DNA of 13,278 nt from an uncultured Collinsella sp. GTDB lineage: Bacteria > Actinomycetota > Coriobacteriia > Coriobacteriales > Coriobacteriaceae. Location: NCBI GenBank assembly GCA_958419975.1, contig CATZIG010000032.1, positions 1 to 13,278 on the forward strand, written 5' to 3'. A model generated the notes under the pieces. The model was not told the origin of the DNA, did not search any database, and was given only the letters and a program-made list of their open reading frames with translations. Position numbers and translations under genes: made by a program. Every line of letters begins with the position of its first letter. Position 1 is the stretch's first letter. This document shows, in pieces, positions 5,705 through 12,459 of this stretch.

Positions 5705-6871
5705 TTAAGCGGTGAAGGGGTGAATCGTCACGCCCTTAACCACGCGGTTGACCGTGCCGGTGGGGCTCGGCGTATCGGGTGTGTTGCCCACGCGCACGGA
5801 GTTGAGCAAGCTGATAGCCTGGGCAAACATCACGAACGGCAGAGCAAGGTAGCCCTCGGGAAGTGCCTCGTAGCCCTTAAAGGTGAAGGACTCACCCTCA
5901 TAGACGGTGGCACCTTCCTGCTGAACGGCGATGGTGTGCTGAGCGATCTCGTCGCCACCGATCTCGTTGAGGATGTCGATGTCGTACTGACGGGTGTAGG
6001 CGTCGTTATTGACGAACACGAAGACGAGCGTCTTATCGTCGACGAAGGACTTAGGTCCGTGACGATAGCCCATGGAGGTGTCGTAGGAAGTAGCGACCAG
6101 ACCGTGAGCGAGCTCAAGGATCTTGAGCTGACTCTCCTGGGCAAGGCCACCGAAGGAGCCAGAACCCAAGTAGGTCACGCGGTTGAAGTCGCCAGCCAGG
6201 TAATCGGCGATCTCGGGCTCACGGGAGATGACCTCCTCGCCCATCTTGGCGATGGTCTCGACCCACTCGGCCTTCTGCTCGTCAGAGGCAGTGTCGAAAA
6301 TAAGGGTGGAGAGCAGGGTCATGCAGGAATAAGAACCGGTCATGGCGAAGCCCTTGTCGTTGGCGCGCGGAATGAGCAGCGTCAGCGCGTTGGGATCATC
6401 GGCAGACTCGACGGCGAGCTTGCCCTCGGGAGCGCAAGTGATGTTGAGGAACTTGACGTTGTGGACGAGCTCCTTGGCAACGGCAACGGCAGCAAGGCTC
6501 TCGGGGCTGTTGCCAGAGCGGGCAAAGGAAACCACGAGCGTGGGATCCTCGGCGCGCAGGAAGTCGCGCGGGGCGCTCACGATGTCGGTCGTGGCGATGG
6601 GCTTAAAGTCGTAGAGATCAGTGTTGCCAGCGTGACGCAGGTACGGGGCGCAGGTATCGCCAACATAGTCGGACGTACCGGCACCGGTGAAGACAACGGA
6701 CAGACGGCCCTCGCCCATAGCGCGAGCCTCGGCCAGGAAGGCCTCGATGGCCTCCTTGTTCTCGCGATAGATGTTGAGCGTATCACGCCAAAGCTCGGGC
6801 TGCTGAGCAATCTCGGCCGTGGTGATCTGGGCGCCGAGCTCGGTGAGCTCCTCGACACTCTTCTCGAACAT
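5705..6871 (-). CDS. agaS: AgaS-type galactosamine-6-phosphate deaminase/isomerase (SIS domains)
   Basis: This 388-residue protein carries two sugar isomerase (SIS) domains. The first has FTGAGTSDYVG (61-71) and SFARSGNSPES (115-125), the sugar-phosphate binding loops. The second contains YLGSGSFGGLAQE and GYRHGPKSF. This arrangement and length match AgaS, which converts galactosamine-6-phosphate to tagatose-6-phosphate and ammonia in the cytoplasm. The product is the substrate of the LacC-type kinase at 1724-2659. ATG 6871 has GAGAGG upstream. A clear promoter with a GntR-type operator lies in front, and a terminator follows, so it may form its own transcript. Glucosamine-6-P isomerases such as GlmS also use SIS domains, but those have a glutaminase domain that is absent here. 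Confidence 0.9.
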   Translation of the reverse strand: MFEKSVEELTELGAQITTAEIAQQPELWRDTLNIYRENKEAIEAFLAEARAMGEGRLSVVFTGAGTSDYVGDTCAPYLRHAGNTDLYDFKPIATTDIVSAPRDFLRAEDPTLVVSFARSGNSPESLAAVAVAKELVHNVKFLNITCAPEGKLAVESADDPNALTLLIPRANDKGFAMTGSYSCMTLLSTLIFDTASDEQKAEWVETIAKMGEEVISREPEIADYLAGDFNRVTYLGSGSFGGLAQESQLKILELAHGLVATSYDTSMGYRHGPKSFVDDKTLVFVFVNNDAYTRQYDIDILNEIGGDEIAQHTIAVQQEGATVYEGESFTFKGYEALPEGYLALPFVMFAQAISLLNSVRVGNTPDTPSPTGTVNRVVKGVTIHPFTA

Positions 6872-6910
6872 TTTTAATACCTCTCTCTAGAAGTAATCCT
6901 CTGACGTGCA

Positions 6911-6939
6911 ATTATACACTTCGGTTGGTTATCTGGTAG
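6911..6939 (-). promoter_or_regulatory. agaS promoter
   Basis: On the minus strand TATAAT (6911-6916) is a perfect -10 box, about 40 bases before the agaS start. The expected -35 position (6933-6939) has little match to consensus and lies entirely inside the palindromic operator, consistent with a promoter that a repressor can block. Confidence 0.65.
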
Positions 6940-6946
6940 TAACCAG
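6933..6946. promoter_or_regulatory. GntR/HutC-type operator upstream of agaS
   Basis: CTGGTAGTAACCAG is a near-perfect palindrome whose core TGGTAGTAACCA fits the TGGT-N4-ACCA pattern known for HutC-subfamily GntR repressors such as DasR (TGGTCTAGACCA). Thirteen of its bases recur exactly at 11226-11238 in front of the PTS operon. It covers the -35 region of agaS and lies about 40 bases after the end of the gntR gene, whose product is the obvious candidate to bind it. Confidence 0.75.
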
Positions 6947-6985
6947 TTAAATGCAAAGAATCATCATATGGAAACGATGCGGACA

Positions 6986-7717
6986 CTAATCGCTACGCTG
7001 GTGGTAAACCTTGTATTTAAACTGATCGGCACGAGCAACCGAGAGTGTGTACTCCACAACCTCGTTTGACTCGTTATACGTAGTCCTGACCAAATCGAGC
7101 ACAGGCGAGCCCTCGACAATTCCCAAAAGGTGGGCGTCGGTGGGACGGGCTATGCTCGCATAGAACTCCTCTTCGGCCACGCGTATCTTTTGCTGAAAGT
7201 CTTGCTCAATCACATCGTAAAGCGGCTTACGCTCCAGCAGCGGTCGCTTTAGGGACAAAAATTGACGAACTGGTAGATAGCTGCGTTCGACCATCATGGG
7301 CATGTTGTCGGCAGAACGAAGGCGCTTAAGCTTAAAAATGCGATCACCGATACGCAATCCCATATGCTCGGCCAGATTTTTATCGGCCTCCATCTCGCAA
7401 AACTCGAGAATCGTGGTCTCGGGGTCGCGACCCATCGCGCGCATCTGCTCGGTAAAGCTGTAGGACTGCATAAGATTGGTTGCCTTTGCCGAACGGTCGG
7501 TCACAAAGGTACCGCGACCGTGCTGCCGAACCACCAGTCCTAAACGCTCCAGTTCCTGCAGAGCCAGGCGTACCGTAGTACGCGAGAGACCATAGCGCTC
7601 CGAAAGTTCGCGCTCGGAAGGAATCATGTCACCGGCGCGATATTCATGGTCGATCTTTTCGGTCAGAATATCGACCAGCTGATCGTACAGCGGTTGCTTA
7701 CGCGCTCCGATCGCCAT
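6986..7717 (-). CDS. GntR family (HutC/UTRA subfamily) transcriptional regulator, likely of GalNAc genes
   Basis: This 243-residue regulator has an N-terminal winged helix (about residues 10-73), with the GntR signature PSERELSERYGLSRTTVR at 33-50 and the wing HGRGTFV. A C-terminal UTRA ligand-binding domain (about 85-235) includes LKRLRSADNMPMMVERSYLP. Relatives such as NagR, DasR and the Gram-positive AgaR proteins respond to amino sugar phosphates. Its place between the PTS operon and agaS, and the shared TGGTAGTAACCA palindromes in front of both, suggest that it represses these units until an amino sugar phosphate accumulates. GGGAGG precedes ATG 7717. It has its own promoter-like sequence and is separated from the PTS operon by a terminator. 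The effector and exact regulon are inferred. Confidence 0.92.
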   Translation of the reverse strand: MAIGARKQPLYDQLVDILTEKIDHEYRAGDMIPSERELSERYGLSRTTVRLALQELERLGLVVRQHGRGTFVTDRSAKATNLMQSYSFTEQMRAMGRDPETTILEFCEMEADKNLAEHMGLRIGDRIFKLKRLRSADNMPMMVERSYLPVRQFLSLKRPLLERKPLYDVIEQDFQQKIRVAEEEFYASIARPTDAHLLGIVEGSPVLDLVRTTYNESNEVVEYTLSVARADQFKYKVYHQRSD

Positions 7718-7766
7718 CCTATCCTCCCTTTTGCTCGAATTCGGCTAACTACCTAGGGTGTTTAGC

Positions 7767-7796
7767 ATTATCTGTCTGCCACACCCGAATCATCAA
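7767..7796 (-). promoter_or_regulatory. Probable promoter of the GntR regulator gene
   Basis: On the minus strand TTGATG (7791-7796) and GATAAT (7767-7772) are separated by 18 bases, and the start codon lies 49 bases downstream of the -10 box. No clear copy of the TGGTAGTAACCA operator is present, so strong autoregulation through that site is not evident. Confidence 0.5.
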
Positions 7797-7802
7797 GAAA
7801 AC

Positions 7803-7836
7803 AAAAGCCGCACGCTCTTTCGAGCACGCGGCTTTT
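7803..7836. terminator. Terminator at the end of the PTS operon
   Basis: AAAAGCCGC and GCGGCTTTT form the outer stem, with an inner GCTC/GAGC stem around TTTC and a two-base internal mismatch. A-run and T-run flank it symmetrically, so it could act in both directions. A second hairpin, GGGGTGTG (7861-7868) with CACACCCC (7882-7889), lies between it and the IID stop. Confidence 0.8.
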
Positions 7837-7902
7837 AACATACACATGGCTTAAGGGGTCGGGGTGTGAGCCGCGTAGGGACACACCCCTCAAGCTAGAG
7901 CC

Positions 7903-8985
7903 TTACCAGATGCTCGGCCAGAGACCAAGCGGGCCAGCGCCCAGGATGCCAAGGACGAAGAGTAGGAGAATGCCCTTGGTCGGGGTCCAGCTGTGCTTAG
8001 CGAACATGTAGTAAAGCAGCAGCGTAAGCATAAGCGGGACGAGCTTCGGGACGATGGTGTTGAGGGTGTCGGCAACAGAGAAGTTGACCGGATCCTCGGT
8101 GACGGTAGCGTAGGTCACGGACTCCATGCCGTTGCCCAGATCGGCGACGCCGCACTTGACCTCGTTGCCGTCTGCATCGGTGGCGGTGAGGGCGTTGCCG
8201 TCCTCATCGGTCATGGCGATGGTACCGGCCTCAGCGGTCTCGGTATCGATGCCCTCCATACCGGTGAAGTTCTCGGCCTCCTTCTCGGAGACGATCACGG
8301 TAGTAGGGGCAAGGCCACGGGTGGTGCCGTTGGGGATCTGGAGGTTGATCTGGGTGCCACCCATGGTGACGACCAGGCAACCGACGACGAAGACGCCCAT
8401 GATGGAAGCGGCACGCGTGAAGGCCTGCATGTTGGCGGTCAGAGCGTCAATAGCGCTGGTGCCAAGCTTGTAGGACCAGTTCATGAGCCAGAAGCGCAGA
8501 GCGAACTGGACGGCGTTGAAGATCACCAGGAAGATGATCGGCGCAGCGGCGTTGCCGTTGATGGCCATGTTGGAGGTGATGCCGGCCGTGATAGGCACGA
8601 GCGTCAGCCAGAACAGGGCGTCACCGATACCACCGAGCGGGCCCATTGCGGCGACGCGGACGGCGCGGATCGTGGGGATGTCAACCTTGTTCTGCTCGAG
8701 CGAAAGCACGATGCCCATAACAAAGGTGACGAGGAACGGGTGGGTGTTGAAGAACTCCAGGTTGTGGCTCATGGAAGCCGCGAGGTCGTTCTTGTTGGTG
8801 TGGATCTTCTCCAGACCGGGGATGATGGAGTAGAGCCAGCCAGCGGCCTGCATACGCTCGTAGTTGAACGAGGCCTGCAGGAAGCAGGAGCGCCAAGCCA
8901 TCTTGTTGAGGGTCTTCTGGTCGAGCTGCGGAGCAGGAGTGAGATCCTCGTAGTGCTCCGGGATCACATACTCATTAGATGCCAT
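7903..8985 (-). CDS. PTS mannose-class IID subunit, GalNAc-type
   Basis: This 360-residue membrane subunit forms the sugar channel together with IIC. The N-terminal half has family features: LNKMAWRSCFLQASFNYERM (27-46), HNLEFFNTHPF (74-84) and AAMGPLGGIGDALFW (112-126). Hydrophobic segments follow at about 147-165, 195-208, 308-330 and 338-355. The region 212-303 is an unusually long polar insert that includes TDEDGNALTATDADGNEV; most IID proteins are about 270-310 residues, so some 50-60 residues are extra. ATG 8985 was chosen because GGAGGTGA lies 8 bases upstream and MASNEY begins the conserved leader; the frame is open to 9018. It overlaps the IIC gene by 11 bases, implying translational coupling. 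Confidence 0.92.
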   Translation of the reverse strand: MASNEYVIPEHYEDLTPAPQLDQKTLNKMAWRSCFLQASFNYERMQAAGWLYSIIPGLEKIHTNKNDLAASMSHNLEFFNTHPFLVTFVMGIVLSLEQNKVDIPTIRAVRVAAMGPLGGIGDALFWLTLVPITAGITSNMAINGNAAAPIIFLVIFNAVQFALRFWLMNWSYKLGTSAIDALTANMQAFTRAASIMGVFVVGCLVVTMGGTQINLQIPNGTTRGLAPTTVIVSEKEAENFTGMEGIDTETAEAGTIAMTDEDGNALTATDADGNEVKCGVADLGNGMESVTYATVTEDPVNFSVADTLNTIVPKLVPLMLTLLLYYMFAKHSWTPTKGILLLFVLGILGAGPLGLWPSIW

Positions 8986-9775
8986 CTTCGAAGTCACCTC
9001 CGTCAGAAACAGCTGCACCCTTCAGCTCGGTCTGCTGCTGGAAGTCCCAGAAAGCGATGCCGAAGCCGATGAGAGCGAGGATGAGCAGAGCAGGGGTTGC
9101 CAGCGAATCGTTGGCAACGGTGATGAGCGCGAGGCCAAAGCCCATGAGGAAGAAGCCCCACATATCGCGGTTCATCATAACCTTGAGCAGGACGGCGAAG
9201 CCGACGAAGCGCATCATGCCGCCTGCAGCGGACAGACCGGTCTGCAGCCACGTCGGGATGGCAGAAGCGATGGTCTGACCGATGGTAGCGCCAGCGATGA
9301 AGAACAGGGTGACGACGACAGCGAAGATCAGGCCGAGCAGAGCCATGGCGAAGTAGTTCAGGCGCTCGATGCCCTTGGTGTCCGCGTTGTGAGCCATGTT
9401 ATCGGCCGTGGACATAAGCGGGGACATAAGCGTGAAGACCAGGGTAACGCCAAGCTGGCCAAGCAGAGCGAACGGAATAGCGAGGCCGACTGCCGCGTTG
9501 GGCTCGAGGCCCGTGGCGATAGCGAGAATGGCTGCCATGATGCCGCCGATGACGGCGTTAGGCGGCTGAGCGCCTCCGATCGGCATGTTGCCGATCGTCA
9601 TGAGCTGATAGGTACCACCCACGAGAAGACCGGTGTTGAGGTCGCCAAGGATAAGACCGATGACGGCGCCGGTGACGATGGGCTGATAGAGAGACTCGAG
9701 GAAGTCAAACTGGTCGATTGCCGCGATGAACGTGACAACGAAGACCAGAGCGATCTGGATGATCGAGTATTCCAT
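8975..9775 (-). CDS. PTS mannose-class IIC subunit, GalNAc-type
   Basis: This 266-residue integral membrane protein is the IIC subunit of a mannose-family PTS permease. Hydrophobic helices fill most of the protein, for example at residues 5-22, 33-60, 75-90 and 98-117. The conserved GGAQPPNAVIGGIMA lies near 67-81 and AAGGMMRFVGFAVLL in the second half. IIC and IID together bind and move the sugar while IIB phosphorylates it. A hydrophilic acidic C-terminal tail (GGDFEDGI) ends the protein. AGGAGG stands just before ATG 9775. The gene follows IIB with a 90-base gap that contains a small hairpin, and its end overlaps the IID start. Confidence 0.93.
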   Translation of the reverse strand: MEYSIIQIALVFVVTFIAAIDQFDFLESLYQPIVTGAVIGLILGDLNTGLLVGGTYQLMTIGNMPIGGAQPPNAVIGGIMAAILAIATGLEPNAAVGLAIPFALLGQLGVTLVFTLMSPLMSTADNMAHNADTKGIERLNYFAMALLGLIFAVVVTLFFIAGATIGQTIASAIPTWLQTGLSAAGGMMRFVGFAVLLKVMMNRDMWGFFLMGFGLALITVANDSLATPALLILALIGFGIAFWDFQQQTELKGAAVSDGGDFEDGI

Positions 9776-9828
9776 CTTGCTCCTCCTTTCAAAATGTATG
9801 TACGCACTTTGGATATCACGTACAGAAC

Positions 9829-9848
9829 GTCAGGGTTTCACTCCTGAC
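9829..9848. other. Hairpin in the IIB-IIC gap
   Basis: GTCAGG (9829-9834) and CCTGAC (9843-9848) are a perfect 6-base inverted repeat around an 8-base loop, in the only sizeable gap (90 bases) inside the PTS operon. There is no T-run, so it is not a typical terminator. It might influence mRNA processing or stability; this is a guess. Confidence 0.3.
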
Positions 9849-9865
9849 AACGTGGATCACGAGGA

Positions 9866-10348
9866 TTACGAGAAGAGCTTGCTCGTGTCCTCAACAGGCG
9901 TGCTCGGAACGCGCCTGATCTCCAACTCCACCCCCAATTCCTGCAGCTCTTTAAACGCAGCGACATCCTCGTCGTTAACTGCGACGGAGGTGGCGACTTG
10001 GCGCTTTCCTTCCGACATGTGCATGTTGCCGATGTTTACCTTCTTTATAGGCACACCGCCCTTGACGAGCGTAAGCACGTCTTCCGGTGTTTCGGCCACG
10101 ATGAAGATCTTCTGGCGCGGGCTCGCCTTGCCAATGACGTCGATGGTCTTCTGCAGGGAGAAGAAACGCGTAGCGACGCCGGCGGGAGCGGCCATCTTCA
10201 TGAGGTTCTGGCGCATGGTGTTGGACGCCACGTCGTCGTTGGCGACGAGGATGAGGTTGGAGCCCAGAGTGGAGTTCCACTGGGTGGCAACCTGACCATG
10301 AACCAGTCGGTTATCGATGCGGGTAAGAAGAATGTTGGGTTCTGCCAT
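9866..10348 (-). CDS. PTS mannose-class IIB subunit, GalNAc-type
   Basis: This 160-residue cytoplasmic subunit accepts phosphate from IIA on His17, in RIDNRLVHGQVATQW (10-24), and passes it to the incoming sugar at IIC/IID. The family segments APAGVATRFFSL, KGGVPIKKVNIGNMH and FKELQELGVELEIRRVPS are all present, and the length is normal. AAAGGAAG precedes ATG 10348. It lies 36 bases after yajC and upstream of IIC in one operon. It is the active paralogue of the orphan IIB-like protein at 129-623, which lacks the histidine. Confidence 0.94.
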   Translation of the reverse strand: MAEPNILLTRIDNRLVHGQVATQWNSTLGSNLILVANDDVASNTMRQNLMKMAAPAGVATRFFSLQKTIDVIGKASPRQKIFIVAETPEDVLTLVKGGVPIKKVNIGNMHMSEGKRQVATSVAVNDEDVAAFKELQELGVELEIRRVPSTPVEDTSKLFS

Positions 10349-10384
10349 GTTGATCAGCTTCCTTTCGATATTTGCTGACGACAG

Positions 10385-10666
10385 TTACTTGATCTCCTGA
10401 ATCGCGTAACGCGAAACATCTACGACGGCTCCGGATCGGACTTTGATCTGGACCTTCTCGCCTTCGAAGCCTTTGACGGTTCCGTAGATACCGCCGGCGA
10501 AAAGAACCTCCTGACCTGGCTTGAGCTCGGTGTGCAGCTCCTTGAAGTACTTCTGCTTCTTCTTCATGTTGATTTGCGACCAGATGGTGTAAATCAAGCC
10601 CATGATGACAAGCAGGCCTAAAAGGGCGACCGAGGAGCTCAGGACGTTGGCTCCGAAATCGGCCAT
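10385..10666 (-). CDS. yajC: YajC-family protein embedded in the PTS operon
   Basis: This 93-residue protein has one N-terminal membrane helix (about 9-30), a basic stretch MKKKQKYFKEL (34-44) and the small YajC domain LKPGQEVLFAGGIYGTVKGF (48-67) ending in SRYAIQEIK. YajC is an accessory membrane subunit of the SecDF/YidC part of the Sec translocon. Here its start overlaps the IIA stop (TAATG), and it lies between IIA and IIB, so it is made with the permease. As I recall, streptococcal hyaluronan/GalNAc PTS operons also carry a yajC, which suggests a role in inserting or stabilising the IIC/IID complex. That role is inference. The family call is firm. Confidence 0.88.
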   Translation of the reverse strand: MADFGANVLSSSVALLGLLVIMGLIYTIWSQINMKKKQKYFKELHTELKPGQEVLFAGGIYGTVKGFEGEKVQIKVRSGAVVDVSRYAIQEIK

Positions 10667-11109
10667 TAAATGCCGTCCTCGTCGCCGAAGATATCCTCTT
10701 CCTCGGAGCCGGCAACGGATGCGACCGTCTGGGCGGTGACGCCCGTCTGGCCAACGGTCACGGCCTGCTCGCCAAGCTCGGCGAGCGTGGCATTGCCGCG
10801 GAGGAACAGAAGCTCAATAACCATGGGAAGGTTAGTGCCGGTCAGAACCTCGACATTGTCGACATCCTGGGCAATCATCATCGACTGGTTGAACGGGGTG
10901 CCACCAAGCAGGTCGGTAAAGACGAGCACGCCATCGCACTCCTCGCGCATGGCGGTAATAGCGGCGCGGAGATCCTCACCGTAGGAAGCAGCCTGGTCGC
11001 CCTCAAAAGGAACGACGGTAAAAGCGGGCTGGTCGCCGGCAACCATAGCGATAGCGCTTGCAAGGCCGGGTGCGAACTGTCCATGACCGGTAAGAATAAA
11101 GCCAACCAT
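10666..11109 (-). CDS. PTS mannose-class IIA subunit, GalNAc-type
   Basis: This 147-residue cytoplasmic subunit takes phosphate from HPr. The start MVGFILTGHGQFAPG places the phosphorylated His at position 9, as in ManX-type IIA domains, and FTDLLGGTPFN (64-74) carries the conserved aspartate (Asp66). It is a separate IIA domain, not fused to IIB as in E. coli ManX. The C-terminus has an acidic tail (SEEEDIFGDEDGI). AAGGGA lies 8 bases before ATG 11109. It is the first gene of the PTS operon. A GntR-type operator lies about 120 bases upstream, and its stop overlaps the yajC start by one base. Confidence 0.94.
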   Translation of the reverse strand: MVGFILTGHGQFAPGLASAIAMVAGDQPAFTVVPFEGDQAASYGEDLRAAITAMREECDGVLVFTDLLGGTPFNQSMMIAQDVDNVEVLTGTNLPMVIELLFLRGNATLAELGEQAVTVGQTGVTAQTVASVAGSEEEDIFGDEDGI

Positions 11110-11225
11110 TCAAATTTCCCTTCCGAAGGTGTGTACAATCTGAGTCCGATGATTTTCGGAAGCCAGCGGGCGCTCGCCCTTAAAGCTTCTTAGAAAGCGT
11201 TCTTTGAAGACCAGTGGTTTCTAAA

Positions 11226-11238
11226 CTGGTAGTAACCA
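11226..11238. promoter_or_regulatory. GntR/HutC-type operator upstream of the PTS operon
   Basis: CTGGTAGTAACCA repeats 13 bases of the operator in front of agaS, in the same TGGT-N4-ACCA form. It overlaps a second partial palindrome, CCAGT (11211-11215) with ACTGG (11225-11229). The distance to the IIA start is about 117 bases. It is the likely binding site of the GntR-family regulator encoded at 6986-7717. Confidence 0.72.
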
Positions 11239-11532
11239 CGTGACGTGCTGTTGTCACTATATCACCCCAGAAGAGGTCGCTTTCGTTGATTCATACGGTA
11301 AAACGTTTTTGCACCGCTCACGGTGATAAATCGACCGTTTACCGGTCGTTAACACTTCTACCTGCGGTTTTGAAACCGTTTCGAAATGCTTTGGCAAAAA
11401 ATCTGATCTTTTCCTGTGTCTAAACAACGTAGGGCGGCTAAAAATAGCGTGTAGAAAAATTGCAGGTCATTGTGAAGATATGTGAATTGGTCTTTTTGAC
11501 TTAATACCAGTTAGAAACAGTTTTGAGATTAT

Positions 11533-11562
11533 CGGTGAACGGTAGTTTTCGACCGTTCACCG
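11533..11562. repeat. Perfect 11-base inverted repeat, possible operator
   Basis: CGGTGAACGGT (11533-11543) and ACCGTTCACCG (11552-11562) pair perfectly around 8 bases. The right arm continues a 15-base motif CGACCGTTYACCGGT that also occurs at 11332-11346. No T-run follows on either strand, which favours a protein-binding site over a terminator. Confidence 0.6.
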
Positions 11563-11768
11563 GTTACTTGCAATCGTTTGCAGCTGTTTTCCCATATGAA
11601 TTAGGGGAACCCGATGGAGCGCTTGCGCGATCACAGGAAATTTTGGCATTTGTCCTTATCCCCCACGCGCCAAACTCCGGCATCCAAAATGAGCTAATAG
11701 CTCACGCTAATCGTTTTCAATCATTACATACTCAGTATCCGTAATTATTTATCGTTTGTCATTAATTC

Positions 11769-11788
11769 TGATAAGATACAAGTATCAT
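11769..11788. promoter_or_regulatory. Palindrome in the promoter region of the DUF2975/YozG pair
   Basis: TGATAAGATACAAGTATCAT contains GATAC-AA-GTATC inside TGATA-9-TATCA, 24 bases before the start codon. A -10-like TAAGAT (11772-11777) lies within it and a weak -35 (TTATCG, 11749-11754) is 17 bases upstream. It may be an operator for the Cro/CI-type regulator encoded two genes on; this is inferred from position and symmetry. Confidence 0.4.
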
Positions 11789-11811
11789 CCAAAACGCCGA
11801 TTGGAGGGGTT

Positions 11812-12450
11812 ATGGTCCATCGAAACGCATCTATATCGAATGAAACCATCAGCCGCGAACAGACGGTAGCCAAACTGAGGAAGCTCGCTCGCATCTGCAA
11901 ATGGGCCACGATCTGCATTACCACCGCGCTCGCTCTGGGGCTCCTCGCAGTCATTGCGATTGACCTTCTACTCATATTGCCTGGCCTCTCCCAAGGCTCG
12001 TGTCTCCAATCCGTAGAACTTCAAGCCGGCGAAGGGCCGTGCCTTGCTATCGTCGGTACCGATGCGCAGGCCCCACTTATGCTCGTCGCACACGATGGTC
12101 ACACTGCCATAGGGAGCCTCTTGATGACATGCCTCGCGCTTACCATCGCGATAAGCGTGCGCAGGCTTTTCCTCAACATTGAAAAGGAAGGCAGGCCCTT
12201 TGACCTTGAATGTAACCAGACACTTCGTCGAGTAGGACATTTATTCCTTATCGGCGGCGTTGCCGTGAGGCTTCTTGGCGCCGTAATCACGGGAATGATA
12301 CTCTCAGGATTTGGCGGCAGCTTTACGGATGCGTTCGTCGGCCAGTTATTCGAGCCCTCCATGCTCTTTGCAGGCCTGATTATTTGCCTGATTGCCAGCA
12401 TCTTCCGCTACGGGTATATCCTGCAAAAGCAAGATGACGAGTTGCTCTAG
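11812..12450 (+). CDS. DUF2975-like four-helix membrane protein
   Basis: This 212-residue protein has four hydrophobic segments at about 32-58, 97-121, 141-167 and 182-203, with an amphipathic charged N-terminus. The stretch LNIEKEGRPFDLECNQTLRRVG (121-142) between the second and third helices resembles the conserved loop of DUF2975 proteins. Those are regularly encoded next to a YozG-type Cro/CI regulator, as here, 9 bases downstream. The function of the family is not established; a membrane sensor or partner of the regulator is a common guess. GGAGGGG lies just before ATG 11812. The first extracytoplasmic loop (about 59-96) holds two cysteines (64, 77). I am fairly sure of the family, mainly from topology and the neighbouring gene. 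Confidence 0.8.
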   Translation: MVHRNASISNETISREQTVAKLRKLARICKWATICITTALALGLLAVIAIDLLLILPGLSQGSCLQSVELQAGEGPCLAIVGTDAQAPLMLVAHDGHTAIGSLLMTCLALTIAISVRRLFLNIEKEGRPFDLECNQTLRRVGHLFLIGGVAVRLLGAVITGMILSGFGGSFTDAFVGQLFEPSMLFAGLIICLIASIFRYGYILQKQDDELL

Positions 12451-12459
12451 GGGAAATCC

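Larger units (their letters stand above)
11110..11811. other. Intergenic region between the divergent PTS operon and DUF2975 gene
   Basis: This 702-base stretch has no convincing gene. It separates two divergent transcripts and is poorer in GC than its surroundings. It contains the GntR-type operator (11226-11238), a related motif at 11506-11520, several ACCG/CGGT palindromes at 11312-11562, two LacI-like palindromes and a GATAC palindrome close to the DUF2975 gene. I found no core promoter for the PTS operon that I would defend. A TATAGT box on the minus strand at 11258-11263 lacks a -35. The stretch 11566-11740 holds only a short inverted repeat, TGAGCT-3-AGCTCA (11690-11704). Confidence 0.6.

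Noticed and set aside
5720..6877. Long plus-strand frame (385 codons) opposite agaS
   Set aside because: It is an exact antisense shadow of a well-recognised gene, its product is rich in G, V and D as expected from complementing biased codons, and no family motif is present.
7993..9072. Plus-strand frame (359 codons) opposite IID
   Set aside because: It is an antisense shadow with H/G/D-rich composition and no motif; IID on the other strand is unmistakable.
11523..11744. Plus-strand frame of 73 codons in the intergenic region
   Set aside because: It begins with TTG without a ribosome binding site, runs through the 11-base inverted repeat, and the protein resembles nothing recognisable.
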